Shown piece after piece: positions 34,153 to 47,461 of a DNA stretch of 64,000 bases (the stretch's first letter is position 1; every line of letters starts with the position of its first letter). A model generated the notes under the pieces. That model had not been told where the DNA came from. It searched no databases and worked only from the letters and a program-made list of their open reading frames with translations. The stretch lies in NCBI RefSeq assembly GCF_018687715.1, contig NC_056759.1, forward strand, positions 30,194,385 to 30,258,384, read 5' to 3'. The DNA comes from Carya illinoinensis (lineage: Eukaryota > Streptophyta > Magnoliopsida > Fagales > Juglandaceae). The position numbers and the translations under genes were made by a program.

Positions 34153-35341
34153 ATCATAATATTTGATTCAATAGTTGTATAATATCATCTCAAAGAGAAA
34201 GTTGGTAGTTTTTCCAATACGAGCTTTTGGTCTGAAATCATAGAAGTACTATAAAGATATTCATTACCACGTCCAAGCTCTTGGTTTCTTTGGAAAAAAT
34301 GCATCGTTCTCTTATGAGAATGATATAAATCCAATATCATTCACTCTAGGGAATGATGTGGAACTAGTAGGACGTGACTAATGATTTCTTAACAAAAACT
34401 CATTATTTTGCTCAACCACTAGAAAATATATAAGTTTAGAATATCTTGTAAACTTTCGCACTCGATATTGCTACTTCAGGAGTACATTTGAGGCATTCGT
34501 TTTAAACAGATATTCTTTAGTGACTTTTCTTTACACAATTTCAATTATGCAATTTCAGGTGCATTAATCATAATGAGCTTTTGGGAGGATTCTGATCTTC
34601 TGATACACGTATCACTCCTTTAAACTATCTCATAGATTCAATAGATCTTTTATTATGAGATACTCAATAAAATTATTGGTTTAGGGCGATCCTTCAGGGA
34701 TGCTTCATTTCTATTCCAAGATGAATCTTATCATCAATAATTCATAACAAGTATAAAAAAAATAAATAGAACTTGTATATAAACTATGTGAATAAAAATT
34801 GACCATAGATATAACTGAAATATAAATTATGGAAATTTTAATTCACCATAGATATAACTGAGATGTAAACTATGTGAATAAACATAAAATTTTATCAAGT
34901 AATAATAAGGAATATAATCTTTAATACTCACCTTGGGGATTGCAAATAATATATTGAAAAACTTACTTGAAGTAGAAGACCATTAGCTTTAGAATCAACA
35001 GAACCTCGTGCTGATAATGTGTTATGAAACTAATGAAAAGAGAGAGAGCAAAAGACAAAGAGAGAGAGAGAGAGAGAGAAAGAAAGAGAGATGACAAAAT
35101 GTGTAGTATTCAATTTTGAAAACCTGAAGGATACCCATATTTATAAGAGTACAAAGGAGATCTTGGCTGTCATAATTGACGGCTAAGAACGGTCAATTAT
35201 AACGGCTACGTGCGATCATAATTGACGGTTAAGGATGATCAATTATGACGACTACAGGCGGTCATAATTGACGACTACAGGCGGTCAATTATGACGGCTA
35301 TCATGACAGCTAAAGGTGATCATACAAGTCGGTTTATAACA
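34153..35341 (-). mobile_element. Truncated Copia remnant of the 4474-10277 family
   Basis: The LTR at 35020-35341 (TG...CA ends, 322 bp) is preceded on the plus strand by agaacctcgtgctgataatg. That is the complement of a primer-site-like ttatcagcacgag, placed as in the complete element. Further left are degraded parts of gag and the pre-integrase region (for example ttccaatacgagctttt near 34214, against ttctaatacgagcttct near 8273). Most of pol and the other LTR are missing. Confidence 0.8.
35020..35341 (-). repeat. Copia LTR with inverted minisatellite
   Basis: The left part matches the other Copia LTRs in layout (GA-rich run at 35041-35090, tataagagtacaaagg). The minisatellite position is filled by alternating gtcataattgacg and ggtcaattatgacg units (about 35165-35300), which are complements of each other. 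Confidence 0.8.
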
Positions 35342-35399
35342 ATAATTATATAGTTATATTTTTTAAATAAAAAAATATTAACATATTAAAAATAATAAC

Positions 35400-35846
35400 C
35401 AATCGAATAAATAAATTTAATATTTATACAATAAAAAATTGAACGGAATAAAATATTACAGGGAATGAAATATTTTATTACCAGTGTTTTGAGCAACATG
35501 ATTATGAATATCATATTTGTTATTAATATAAAATTTATTACTGAACAATCAACATCACATTTTGAAAATATGAATCTTGTTATTAATATCATATTTCTTA
35601 TTAAAGGAGCAAATTTGTCTAAAAAAATATCTACATTTCCAAATGAGATATCTAAACAAATAATTAAATAAAATTCATTAATAAATGAAAAAAATAATAA
35701 TATATATTAGCAACCAACACAGAAGCAAATGAAATCTTGTAAAACATTAATTTTTTATGTGAAAATAATATAGTTTTAAAAAATCATTTTATTTAAATGA
35801 TTTTATTCTTTTAGAAAGATTATTTAATATTAATTAATTTATTTTA
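35400..35846. other. Arm-B-only AT-rich segment
   Basis: This segment interrupts the match between 14080 and 35847. It has only short frames and no recognised termini. Confidence 0.5.
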
Positions 35847-36699
35847 TGTAAGAAACTCTCCTTATTTAGATGAGTCTTTTCTTCTAAAAAATATTTATTA
35901 AAACTCGTCATTTTATTTTATAATAAAAAATATTTTTTTAGATTAAAAATAAAATGTTTAATTTTAAAATTTAATTTTTGTATTTTTCATTTCTATTTGA
36001 TCCTCTCTTATTTCTCTATATATTATTTTTACCATTTGATTAAAATTTTTACTATCACAAAACAAAACCGGATATTGCATATGGGGGATCGATGTAGACT
36101 GCAACGCATCTGCCGATAATTACAGATTTACAGTAAAAGATTGTAGTGCCGATGATTAAGATGAAAAGGAACAAGGGCAAGAGGCGAAGGTTGTCATTTT
36201 ATAGAGTCCAAGATTGAGGAGCTAGCTCTTGTAGGAGACAAAAGGTCAAAAAAGACAGCACTCGAAATGACCAGTTAAAATGTATCTTTCCTTTACAGTT
36301 TGCGCGCTCTCTCTATTTCCCATCCTTTTATCAATTAACATATAGATACAAATAAAAATTATTTTATTATTTTATACTTTGCTAGTTTTCAGATTTTCAT
36401 TTTTTATCTTTTGTCTTTATTGTTTTTTTTTTTAATATCTTTTGTCTTTAATTGAAGGATTATGGATGATGTCCACTTTATCTAAAATTATGTTATATTA
36501 AAATTTTTGATGAAGTTGAAGATAAGCATTCCATCTTTTCAATTGTGATGGAGTTGGAGATAAGCATTTCACATTGGAATGGGGACAAAAAGTCATCTCT
36601 CTCATTTATTTTGTAATTTTCAGTCATTTTCTCAATAACTAATCGGGAGACACCCTAAACCTAGATTGAGTAACGTCCAATACTATTTTTATTTCTAGT

Positions 36700-39670
36700 G
36701 TAATTCGAAGACTCATTCATGACTGACTTATTAAGAATATGTGTTATAGCTTTAGGCAATTCGTTTTGTCGGATTATGGATTAGGCCTGTGCAGAAAACG
36801 TGAAGGGCCCGATCTGGCCGATAGATTCGATCCAATCCACCCGATAAATTTTGGGTGAAATTAGATCCGGGTTGAACGGGTTGTCTATCAGACGAAACCA
36901 TAGAGCTTGTCGGGCTGTTTCCACACTCTCAGTCTTTATTCCCCGCAAGAGAAAAACCCTAGTCTCTCTCTCTCTCTTTCTCTCTCCATAATCGTTGCTC
37001 CAGCTTCCAAGATTATATTCCTTCTCCTCGATTTGAAGATCCAAAAACTTGGAGATACGAAGATTCGAAAACTTAGAGCATGACTTTTGATGATACTCTT
37101 TGCTAGCGAGAACGACGGAAGTGGGATCTGAAGGTGCAAGATTACTGTTCTTACTTTAACAGAAACTCATATTGTAAATCACAGCATATTAATTCTTCAC
37201 ATTATTAGCATTTCTTCTTCTTCTTCTCGTCTCTGTTGTGGGGTATTTTGATTTCATCTCCCCGAGGCCGCGGTGGTCAGATTGACCAGCAGCGGGAGGT
37301 GCTCCAGCAACACCTTGGCTTACGGTGGCGAGAGCTAGCTTATTGGGCTTGTAAAGATCAGTGGGCTGCTGTGAATTCACAAGATTAGTTCGAAGGATTT
37401 ATGTACAATTAATGCTTATCGTAATCGAGAAGACGTTTATCTTCGTGGCTTCGTCTAACCTTTGTTGGGCTTTGCCTCGAAAGGACGTTTCTTTCGAGAC
37501 ATAAAACTCGTCTCTTAATCAGCCTCTAATCTCCCTTGAGCAACAGATGAGTAACAACTTGGCTGATGATGGTGGAGCTTCTAGGTCTGTTGATGCAATT
37601 GGTATTGGAGATTTACATTGGTGTTAGTGGCGGTGGTGTCGGTGCTTAGAAAAGGAAGAAGGGGAAAGGAAAAAGGTGAAATGCTGTGATTTTGAAAGTT
37701 TTGACCCGATCTGCAATATGTCGTGTCTGATCTGACCGTTTTCATCTCTGTTTGTTAACGGGTCAAGTCGGGTCGGACCAAAAACTGCCTTCGGTGGATT
37801 GGGTTACAGAATATGGATCATTAATATTTAATTCGAGAACTCATTAATATCCACTTTCTAAAATTATATTTATTAAATTTAATTTCATAGTTGAAGAAAG
37901 CGTAGTTCGATTCTTATAAAGTTTTGTAGTGATTACTAAATCAGGATTTGTACATGTCTTGTGATTTTGGTTTAGTGGAGACTTGACAAAATTTTACAAG
38001 CTCATTAATGTCCACTTCCTGACTAAAACAAACATGAAAAAAAGGCACATGTAGAGGTCTGAAAGAAATTGTTGAAAATACAAAACTCCGAGACGCCAAG
38101 AATTCAACTTTTTTTTATTGGCTTCATTACCCATAACTACTACTCTGACTCTGCCTGTCTTTTCTTTTTCTTCCCCCCACCCTACCCTTTCTGTAGCCTC
38201 TTCCCCCCTCTCATTCTCTCTCTTATTTTCTTTTTCTTTTTCTTCCCCCAACCCTTCCCATAAGTTCTTCCCCCTCCTTATTTTTTTTCTTTCTCGTGTC
38301 TCTCTACCCCTCTCAAACTCACTCTCTCACACCTCTCCCTTTTCGATTCTCTCTCTCACAAGAACTAAGTCTTACCATTTCTCTCTCCCAGCCAACTTAT
38401 CTCTACTGCCATTGTGTCGCTGTAGCCACGCGGCCGCCACACCTTGCCTCGACACTTCCCACCTTCCGTCATCATGGAACTCCTTCTTCTTCCTCAATGA
38501 TTCATGGCCTCTACGAACGGCTCCTTTCTGCCGCTAACCACTGCTTGCCGCACAATTGAAGCCTCCACCTTAATCATCGGGCACGTCGTACGAAGCCACC
38601 GGTAGGTCTCCTCTATATCTCTCTCTCATATCACCGTTGACCACCTTCTCTCACATAGAAACTCATATCCATTTTGAGTTTGAAAACCCTTGCTGCCGCC
38701 GCCTACGCCACCGTACCACGCCATCCAACGTCAGCCAAGGCAATTCCTCCCACTCGTTCACTTGCAGGGAAAAATTATCAAGACCACCAATAATTTCTCT
38801 GCTCTCTCGCTGTCTATGAGCAATTCCCCAATTGGTCCAAAATCTTTTGTTTTATTTTTCTTGGTTGGGCAGCTCATCTAATGCCGTGTTTTCAATGTTC
38901 GTTGCGAGGTGTAAACGGTGGCTCACATGGGTGGTTGACGGCATGATGGGGTTCACTGAGGCTAAGCTTCCCTTGGATCTGATTTTGGATGGAAGTAGAA
39001 ATGTGATTTATAGAGGAGACGAAGGCGGTAGAATTATTTAATCTTCTAGAAAGTTAGTCAAGCGGTGAATGAAAGAGGATTAGAAGGCGGTAGAAGTTGG
39101 ATGTGGAAGTGTCTGATCTGAGTAGAACAACACTAGAACATGGAGGTGGAAGAGGATATATACAAAATAGGAAGGTTGTGGAAGTGAGAGGAAAAATGTA
39201 TTCTAGAAATTGAAGCCGATGGACTGGAGGGATAAAATTGAGAAATGTAGAAGAAAATATTACATAGTCAGCAAAGCAAAAGCATTAACGGATGACTTTG
39301 AATTTGGTTATAAGGTTAGGGGTAAAACAGGAAAACAATAATGGACAAAATGGTTATATCATTATAAAAGGATGGGCAAGAACGTGCACAGAACGGAATT
39401 TGGGAATAGAAACTGGGAGCAAAATGGAAAATGGAAAAAACTGGAAATGAAAATAAAAATTACAAAAGGGGGCAAAATGGGCATAAAATTATGTAAAACA
39501 AAATAAAAATCTCTCATATTTTCTCGTACATTGGCGCTCTATATATATAGTAGATATCTATATGATCAGCATATTTTTGTGGAATGTCGAATGATTGAGA
39601 AATTATTTATAATCTTTTACATAATTATAACTAATAATTTAATGCTAAATATATTAGACGGTACTAAAGA
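36700..39670. other. Arm-B-only segment of about 3 kb
   Basis: The segment sits between gtccaatactattttt and aataaaatattgaagttttat, which are nearly adjacent in arm A (about 15570-15590). It has two leader-like C/T-rich zones: aaaaaccctagtctctctc near 36955 and a long one at 38150-38700. The area 36780-37790 is bounded by ggcccgatctggcc and gggtcaagtcgggtcgg words seen at hAT-type edges. No protein family was recognised and no clear terminal repeats were found. It could be an insertion in B or a deletion in A. Confidence 0.5.
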
Positions 39671-40195
39671 AAAGAATAAAATATTGAAGTTTTATGAACC
39701 AAATTCATTTCTCATCATGATATTATTTTGGAAAAACATTGAAAATTATATTTAGCTGTATTTGTATAAGAGATTTGGTTTGGTTTTTAAGATAATATAT
39801 ATATATATATATTTTAAGAAAGAGACGAGAGTCACATGTCCAAGAGTGACCATCTTCCTATTTTATTAAACCCCTCACTTATGGCGGATGAATACCGTAA
39901 CAAACAAATTTGTTTGAAAACTTGCAAACAAACCAAAGGCCAAATTTCCAACGAACGAAAGAAAAAAACCAGCAACCACAAGACCATCCAGCTACTAACA
40001 TCGCAAATATGGCAGCCCCAACAGATCGAGTTTCGAGATTCCCTTGAGACTATGAGGAAGCTCTCCAAAATACACCCATGTCCTAGAGCCTAACTCCGTA
40101 GCCAAACGAGCTAGATGATCAGCTCCCGCATTACATTCTCGAAAAACATGACGCACCACACATTGAATCAATGAAACAATCTCTTGAACCTCATC

Positions 40196-41113
40196 CTAAT
40201 AGTCCTCAAGATACCATAGCCCCCATCGCTTTTGTTGTAGCCAACATACAACTAAAAGTGAGTCCATTTCAACTTCCACTTTCCTTATACCGAGCTCTCT
40301 ATAATGTCTCAACCCAAAAAGAAGAGCCATAAACTCCACCGAATTATTAGTACCATGACCCAAACTCGTCGAGAAGGCCAACACTAACCAACCATCCTCA
40401 TTCCATATTACTGCCCCCGCCCCCATCTGGCCTGGGTTACCCAGACAACTACCATCAACATTCAGCTTGTACCACCCTTGCGCTAGTCTTTTCCACCTAA
40501 CGATAACCACCCGCTTAGTTTTTGGAGCTTTTTCCGAAATGGAAAAAGCGACTAGTACCTGTGCATCCCCCATTAAGAATTTCTAACCAGCCTTAAGCCG
40601 AATCTCCACCCATGCCACAACCGCCTTAATTGAGTGCCCAAGGGACTCCACCAAAGCCACATAACCTTCTATGCATGCCTTGCAATGCCAAAGCCAGAGA
40701 GCCCAAGTTAAAATCACAGGCAAAAGACCAAGTAAGTTACCTTTTTGTGAGGAATTTGTAGCACAACGGAACCACAACTGGACTCTTTCTTTCCAAGGCA
40801 GATAAAGGTCAAAAGCTATGCCAACTTGCACGGAAGCTTGGCGCCATATCTCCTGTGCAATCGTTTCAGTAGCCAAGACATGATCCAGGTTTTCCAAGCA
40901 CCCCCCAACACAACATTCACACTTTGACACCAATGGGATCCCTAGTTGCCGTATACAAGCATCTACGCTGAGACAAGCATGAAGGGATTTCCATATCGTA
41001 ACCAAGTACTTCTTGGGCAAAGCCGCATGCCAAACCCATTGAGACCAACGAACCCACGGTGCCTTAAGTCGAATACACTCCCATGCACTCTTCGATGTAA
41101 ACTCACCATTCAT
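40196..41113 (-). pseudogene. LINE ORF2 C-terminus: zf-RVT and RNase H
   Basis: The frame 41113-40583 carries the zf-RVT region (SAWECIRLKAPWVRWSQWVW, LPKKYLVTIWKSLHACL, CECCVGGCLENLDHVL). The frame 40573-40196 carries an RNase H domain: YKLNVDGSCLGNPGQMGAG with catalytic D, NNSVEFMALLFGL with E, and VEVEMDSLLVV with D. Plant L1 elements with an added RNase H are a known group. One stop separates the two frames. The domain residues look intact. Confidence 0.88.
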
Positions 41114-41271
41114 GCTATGGGTCTAGATCAATACATCCAAACCAGCCTTATACGTCCCCAGGCTATCAAGAATTGCGTCAATGTGCTCGTCACCTACCAG
41201 GCTAGGGATCATTCCCACATCCTAGGCAACATCAGTCCTACATTCTTTAACCTGGAGATTAGAACTACCAG

Positions 41272-44096
41272 CTATCGGGATTGTATCAACCAGAGGACCA
41301 ATACTCGACCAGTTATCATGCTAGAAGAACACCTTCCCATCCCGTATCCGCCATTTAGAGTTACTAAGGACCTAAGGCAGGCAGCGCAGAATACCTTTCC
41401 AAAACCAAGTACCTCTCGTTGTCCCACCAAAGAAATATGCATATGCTTAACATATTTTGCTCTAAAATATTGCACCCACAAAGAATTACTAGTCAAAAGA
41501 TTCCAAGAGAACTTCATAAAAAGTGAGATCTGCGCTTCCTCCAAGCAACGTAAACCCACGCCACCCTCTTTAACCAGCTTACACACCCATTGCCAATTAA
41601 TCCAATTGCACTTGGACTTACCACCAGAAGACCCCCAAAAAAAGTTGCTCATGAGATTGCATATCTTGCTTAAGACAGCCTTCAGTGCATGCACAACCGA
41701 AAGAAAATGAACTAGCATACTGGCCAGCATATGTCAAAGCAAAAGAATCCAAGCTCCATTGGACAGCAAGCGACATTGCCATCCCCCCATCCGATCTCTG
41801 ATGTGAGCTACCAGGCCATCGAAGTGACACACTTTTAATCGACCAGAGATCAAAGGAGCGCCCAGATATCTAACGAGAAAGGACCCAGCCGAATAGCCTA
41901 TCAAATGAAGCAAACTCCTCCGTCATGCAGTAGAAATATTGGTAGGAAAAAAAATTGACGATTTCTCTGTACTCACTACCTGTCCCGACCAAGCCTCATA
42001 CGTTCGAAAAATATGCCTGATCATTTTAATGGAAGACCGAACTCCATTCACAAAGACCATAACATCATCTGCATTAAACAAATGGGAAATTAATGGTGCA
42101 CCACGGGGATGACTAAATGGATGAATAGAACCATCAGCAAAACCCTTTTTCAGCAACCAAGATAAAACCTCTTCCACTAAAATAAATAAATACGGCGAGA
42201 GGGGATCCCCTTTACATAAGCCCCCGACCACTACGAAAGAAACCTTTCACAGTTCCATTCATCACCACAGAGAACCGAGGGAACTTAATACATTCACTAA
42301 TAAGCTCACAAACTCCACTAGAAAACCCGAAGGAGCTCATAACATGCAACAAGAAATCCTAATCAATGCTATCATAAACTTTTGCCATATCAACTTTAAT
42401 TACCACATTTCCTCCACGAACACGCTTATTGATTTGGTGAATCATCTCTTGTGCTAAAGAAATATTCTCAAAGATGCTACGTCCTAGAAAGAAAGCACCT
42501 TGCTCGGGGCCAATCAACCTACAAAAAATTGAAGACAACCTCCTAACCAGAATTTTCGAGCACACCTTATAAATTACCGAACAAAGACTTATAGGCCGAA
42601 AGTTGTCAAAACCAGTAGGAGATGGCACCTTCGGAATTAATACTATCTAAGAGGCCTTATAAAACATTGGCAATGAACAGCCCCAAAAAAAATCTCGTAC
42701 CGACTCAACGACATCAGAGTTAACAATATCCCAGCATGCATGAGAAACACGATTCGAAACCATCCGGCCCCAGACTACTATCAATCGGGATGGAAAACAT
42801 AACCTCTTTGACCTCTTGGATTGAAGGAGCTGCAAAAGCACCTGGTTTTCTTGCTCTATAACTGCCAAAGTAACCAAAGAGGACAAGTCTTACAATTCAT
42901 GTTGTGGACGAGCACGATGGAAATATCCAAAATAATTAACTGCGGCTAGAAGTATCTCCTCCGGATTCCTCAAAATCTGCCCACCCCTCAGTGCCATCTC
43001 ATTCACACTTGTTTTAGACGTCACTACATAGGACCTAAAAACTGGGCAGAGGCTTTCCCTTTCTCTAACCAATTTAGCTTTGCTTACTGTACCAACCTAG
43101 TCTCCTCCCTCTGAGTCCACATAGCCAGCTCCTCTTTCTTTACCAGGAGGTCTAACTCAACCTCCTCCAAAAATTGGGCACGGAGACATTCTTCTAAACT
43201 CTCAATCCGAGCCTCTAGGCTACGAATATGCTCATCTGTTCAACCAAACACCTGGAGGTTCAAACCCTTCAGAGCCACTTTTAGCCTTTTCAACTTGCCA
43301 GCGAGGTGAAACAGACCCGAGCCATTAGATTGTGCTTGCCAAACTTCCTTTACTAAGGCTTGGAAACCATCATGCAACGCCCACATCTGTTGAAATTTAA
43401 AGGAAGATGGGCCATACCGAAAACCACCAGGTTTCAACTCAACATACATGGGACCATGATCTGAGGATGTGCGTGGTAGATAACGTAGTAAAGCATCCGA
43501 CCACAACTCAGCTGCAACTGGGTTCAGTAAGCACTGATCCAACTTTGACCAACTACGAGCCAATCCCTCGTGACGATTGCACCACGAGAAAAGATTGCAA
43601 GAAGACTGCACATCCCGTAAACCACATTCATCAATGAAATCATTAAACTCATCCATGGCCACCGGCAAACAAAGTCTTCCACCACGACGCTCCTCATCTC
43701 GGCGTATGACATTGAAATCACCTATCCCTAACCATGGCACATCCGACAGGATCTCTAGCTTTAAGGAACACCACAACTCCCTACGATCTTGGTAATTGCA
43801 CTTCACATAAATAGCTGAAAGAAAGAGCCTCCCATCATGAAGAGGCACGGAAATCGTAATGTGTTGAGCCCTTACGTTCAAAACCGTAACCTGTAAACCA
43901 CCCCCCCAAAACAACAACAATTTTCCTCCACTGTTCTGGTTCAAACAAAAATTCTCAAACTGAAGCACATTCATCAATGACAGCATCCTAGAATCATCAG
44001 CAAAAGGTTCTGCTAACATTAGAAAATTCAGACTTTTCCCCTTAATGAGTTTACGTAGCCTTCGCCGTGACATACGTAAAGCCCGTATATTTCAAA
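41272..44096 (-). pseudogene. LINE ORF2: endonuclease and reverse transcriptase (arm B)
   Basis: The endonuclease frame 44073-43240 shows GIGDFNVIRRDEE, WSKLDQCLLN and TSSDHGPMYVE. RT parts at 42628-42359 and 42231-41923 show FRPISLCSVIYK, PEQGAFFLGRS and GDPLSPYLFILVEEVL. The catalytic motif reads FNADDV, with the tyrosine of YADD replaced by asparagine. Codon 8 of ORF2 (TGG in arm A) is TGA here, so the arm A start would terminate at once. Frames are also broken near 42640 and 42240. Confidence 0.88.
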
Positions 44097-44111
44097 ACAA
44101 AGGTGTAAAGG

Positions 44112-45542
44112 TCATAGATCTAACCGAGAGGGCTTGCTAGGAACCCTGATAGAACTTTTTAGGATTCTACTCCGCTTCCTCATTTTCTTTTTATCACTAT
44201 CAGATGGGCAATCTTTATCTCTCCCTAAATGCTCCGCATGAACACCCTCAGGCTCAGAAGAAAGCCCATCTGGCACCAAATTGCGTAAAATGTCATTCAT
44301 CCGCACTCCCTTATAACCTTTCGAGGTAGACTCAACCACACCCTCGACCTCCACATCCTTCGAATAAACCAAACAGGTACCTAGAATAGCATGCAAGGCT
44401 ATAGCATTCACCCCCTCCACCTACACTTCAGAAGCTTCAATAATCACACCCTCTAGAGGCGTGCTACACTTAACATTTTTTGGGCCAAATGCTACCTTCA
44501 CCTCGCCCTCTTCCACCTCAACCTCTCCCCCTTCCACCACAGCCTCAGTATCAACCATCGGTGCAACCACCCCTCTGCCTGCAAGGTAGAGGCCACCACC
44601 ATCCCATCATCCAGAGAGATGTTGTTGATAACTATTGCTAGATCAAACACTACATTCACCTCTCCCTCATCCACTGCAACGGTAGCCTCCACCTCCGAAC
44701 CTAAAGCCACCTTATTGTTTTGTACAACTTGACTTGACCCTGCAACATCATGCACCTCCTTATGATCCACCTCCTGCTGAGGTTCCTGCATGCGCACAAG
44801 ATTAGTCCCAGGCTTTGGAGCCCATTGTTTCATAGATCCCACTACCTCTTTTCCTTTCAGCTCCCCCTTCTTTCTTCCACCATCTTGCCAATGACAAATT
44901 TTCACATTATGGCCCTGAACTATACATCAACGGCAGTACACTGGCAAGGTCTCATAAACAATCTCAATATATAAACTGGAAGCTTGATTTGGAATACTGA
45001 TCGAGATCCCATGAAGAGGGACCATCGCAACATCCATCTCAATACACACACGAGCCCCATCAGTATGCGTAGCACACTTTGTGGAATTATTCAGTAATAT
45101 TCCTAAAAAATGACTCGTGGTAATAATTCGGAGGCAGCCCCAGAAGAACCACTCACATCAGTACCATAGACGGCTCCTCATTGAAATCAGGATGCCACTG
45201 AAACCCACGATAAGGGACCCTGTTAATATCAGTGGCTTCCCGTGAGAAAGCCTTTAGAAAATCTTCATTGTTCGAAAGCCAAATAAACACCTTACGAGGC
45301 CTACGCATGGCAGAAACAACAGGTTGTGAAACCAACCCCCAGCGACCCCTGATAAATGAATGGATAGAGTCCAGTGAAGGGTGTTGTCTCAAGAAATTTA
45401 GAACCATAGAAAACTTGGAAGGAACAGCCGAATGTTCAATCACCTCCCTCGAAAAAATGATGGAAGACTCACCATCTATCACCTCCGACGGCCTCAAAGG
45501 AACATCAACCTTGGAAAGGGCTTGAGGCGACTGTGCAATCAT
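44112..45542 (-). pseudogene. LINE ORF1 (arm B)
   Basis: The N-terminal frame 45542-45153 holds the DUF4283-like region (RWGLVSQPVVSAMRRPRKVF). The middle (44905-44498) contains the end of the knuckle region and a valine/glutamate-rich tract. The last frame ends near 44112 and overlaps the ORF2 start as in arm A. Shifts near 45150 and 44490 break it. Confidence 0.78.
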
Positions 45543-46306
45543 ATCAGCAAAGGTGCGTAGCCGCCCAGTCGGCGCTTAAGAGCCAAGGCCCTGGGCGGCA
45601 ACCATAAAGCACGCAACACACAAACCAACAACCCTTGAGAGAGAAAGCTGGGCTACGAATGCATTGTCGAACTATAAAAAGTGAATAAAGAACAACTCGT
45701 CTGCGATGATTTTCATCGGTGGTTCAAAGAGAATACGGGGGAGGATGTCGGCACGACTAAACACATACGAACATGTACTTGACGCACGTCAGAGCTAGGA
45801 AAATTTTCAAATTGGGAGAGGAGGTGTGCGGTGTAGGATGCCCTATAGAAGAGCTCTTTTATGTTATATCCTTGTCGAGCCAATTGCTTAAAACTCCTAG
45901 TAACTTCAATTTTTTTTTTAAGATAACACACACACACACACACATATATAATGACAATGTTCTTGCATCCTAACAATTCATTGTGTTGTTCTTTAACTGA
46001 ATGAGACTATTACGCTAAGGATTTAACTGAATGAGACCATGCCTTTTGTTTGGATTTTGGATATTTTATACTGAGTTCACTACAAGAAAAAGGGTCTTTT
46101 GCATTGATTTTAATATTGTTGAAAATAAAATCACCGCAATAACTCATCAATCCCAGCATTTTTGTGTACACTGCTGACTTTTGAAATCAAGTTTTGTTTT
46201 GTAGCGATTTTTTGACTTCTTGCGACAAAAAAATTTGCTACAAACTAAATCGCATGTGCACTTGCAATTTGGGTTTATATTAAACCATGTTTTGTAGCGA
46301 TTTATG

Positions 46307-46497
46307 CTACGTTTAGATGTTGAGTTGAGTTGAGTTGAGAATAGATGAAAGTTAAAATTGAATAAAATATTGTTAGAATATTATTTTTTAATATTATTAT
46401 TATCATGAGATTTGAAAAAGTTGAATTGTTTGTTATATTTTGTGTTGAAATTTGAAAAAGTTATAATAATTAGATGTGATGAGTTGAGGAACCAAAT
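46307..46497. mobile_element. MITE-like block (arm B copy)
   Basis: The counterpart of 21312-21506, starting acgtttagatgttgagttga. It is followed by a short local duplication around ttattaatgtgttattatgatg that is absent from arm A. Confidence 0.5.
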
Positions 46498-47461
46498 TGT
46501 AATGTGTTATTAATGTGTTATTATGATGATTTTGAGCGTTGCACGGTCAAAAAATTGTTTTTATTGCTGTGATTTTTGTTGCAATTGAAGCGGCGATGGG
46601 GTGCCAAAGGGATAGAATGCCTTTAATTTGCCCCCAAATTTTTCCCCCCATGTTCTCCCACTTCGACGTGTGAGCCCTTTTGCACTTCGACCCATTGCTG
46701 AAACAAACTCCATTTTCAAACCCTCCAAGCTCCACCTTTCCCAATGTTCTCTCGTGGCTTGAACTCCTCCCATATGAGCTTTTGGCCAATTTTTCGAGTC
46801 CCATTTTCCCACATTTGCCTTCTCTAGATCCGTTCTTGGTTCTACCCATTTCACAGAAAAAATTATCCCACAATCTTAAACCCTAGTGAGCGCATGGTCC
46901 TACGTTTCCAGCTTCCTTTACCCTAGACGATTTCATTCCTCCATTTTGACATAGAAGTTAATATTCTTCTAATTTCAAGAATGATCAATCGGGCCTCTAG
47001 GTATCTCTTGTTGCCATTGCATTTATCTTCCCCCCTTTACAAGTATGTTGCATTACAAAAGTAGTAATTTTTAGATGTACAAGAATTTTTTTCCTCTAGG
47101 AAACTGATATGCATGTTCCTCTGTTTAAGGTTTAATGTTGTGTACATATCTATCTCTTGTGTTTGAGTTGCTCAATCAGTTGTGGTATTAGATAATTTTA
47201 ATTCACCAAATAGAATTTGTTTTTGCTAAACCAGAAGCTGCTCATTGACATTATTATTGGAAAAGATCTTGTAATTATGCTGTTTAATTAAAGTTTTTGG
47301 TTGACCATTTTAGATCATGATGTCAGTACACAAGCTAGCTATAATCATGTTTCTTGAATGTGAACCCTCCATAAACAAAACTTGAAGCTCCAAATTCCTT
47401 TCCACGCATTACACTAGAAATTGGTTTGAAGCAGTGTGGATATTGACATCACAATTATCAT

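Larger units (their letters stand above)
39816..45918 (-). mobile_element. L1-type LINE retrotransposon (arm B copy)
   Basis: This copy is longer than that in arm A because it keeps the zf-RVT and complete RNase H region. It is flanked by ttaagataatatatatatat on the left and taagataacacacacaca on the right, where the TA run has become CA. ORF1 lies at about 45542-44112, ORF2 at about 44096-40196. Confidence 0.9.

Noticed and set aside
36781..37790. Complete hAT element bounded by ggcccgatctgg and gggtcaagtcgggtcgg
   Set aside because: The text resembles hAT edges, but I could not find matching inverted termini or an 8-bp duplication, so it is not called as an element.
40946..41710. 254-codon plus-strand frame
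   Set aside because: It lies antisense to LINE ORF2, where RT and zf-RVT motifs are clear on the minus strand. The plus frame has no recognisable domain.
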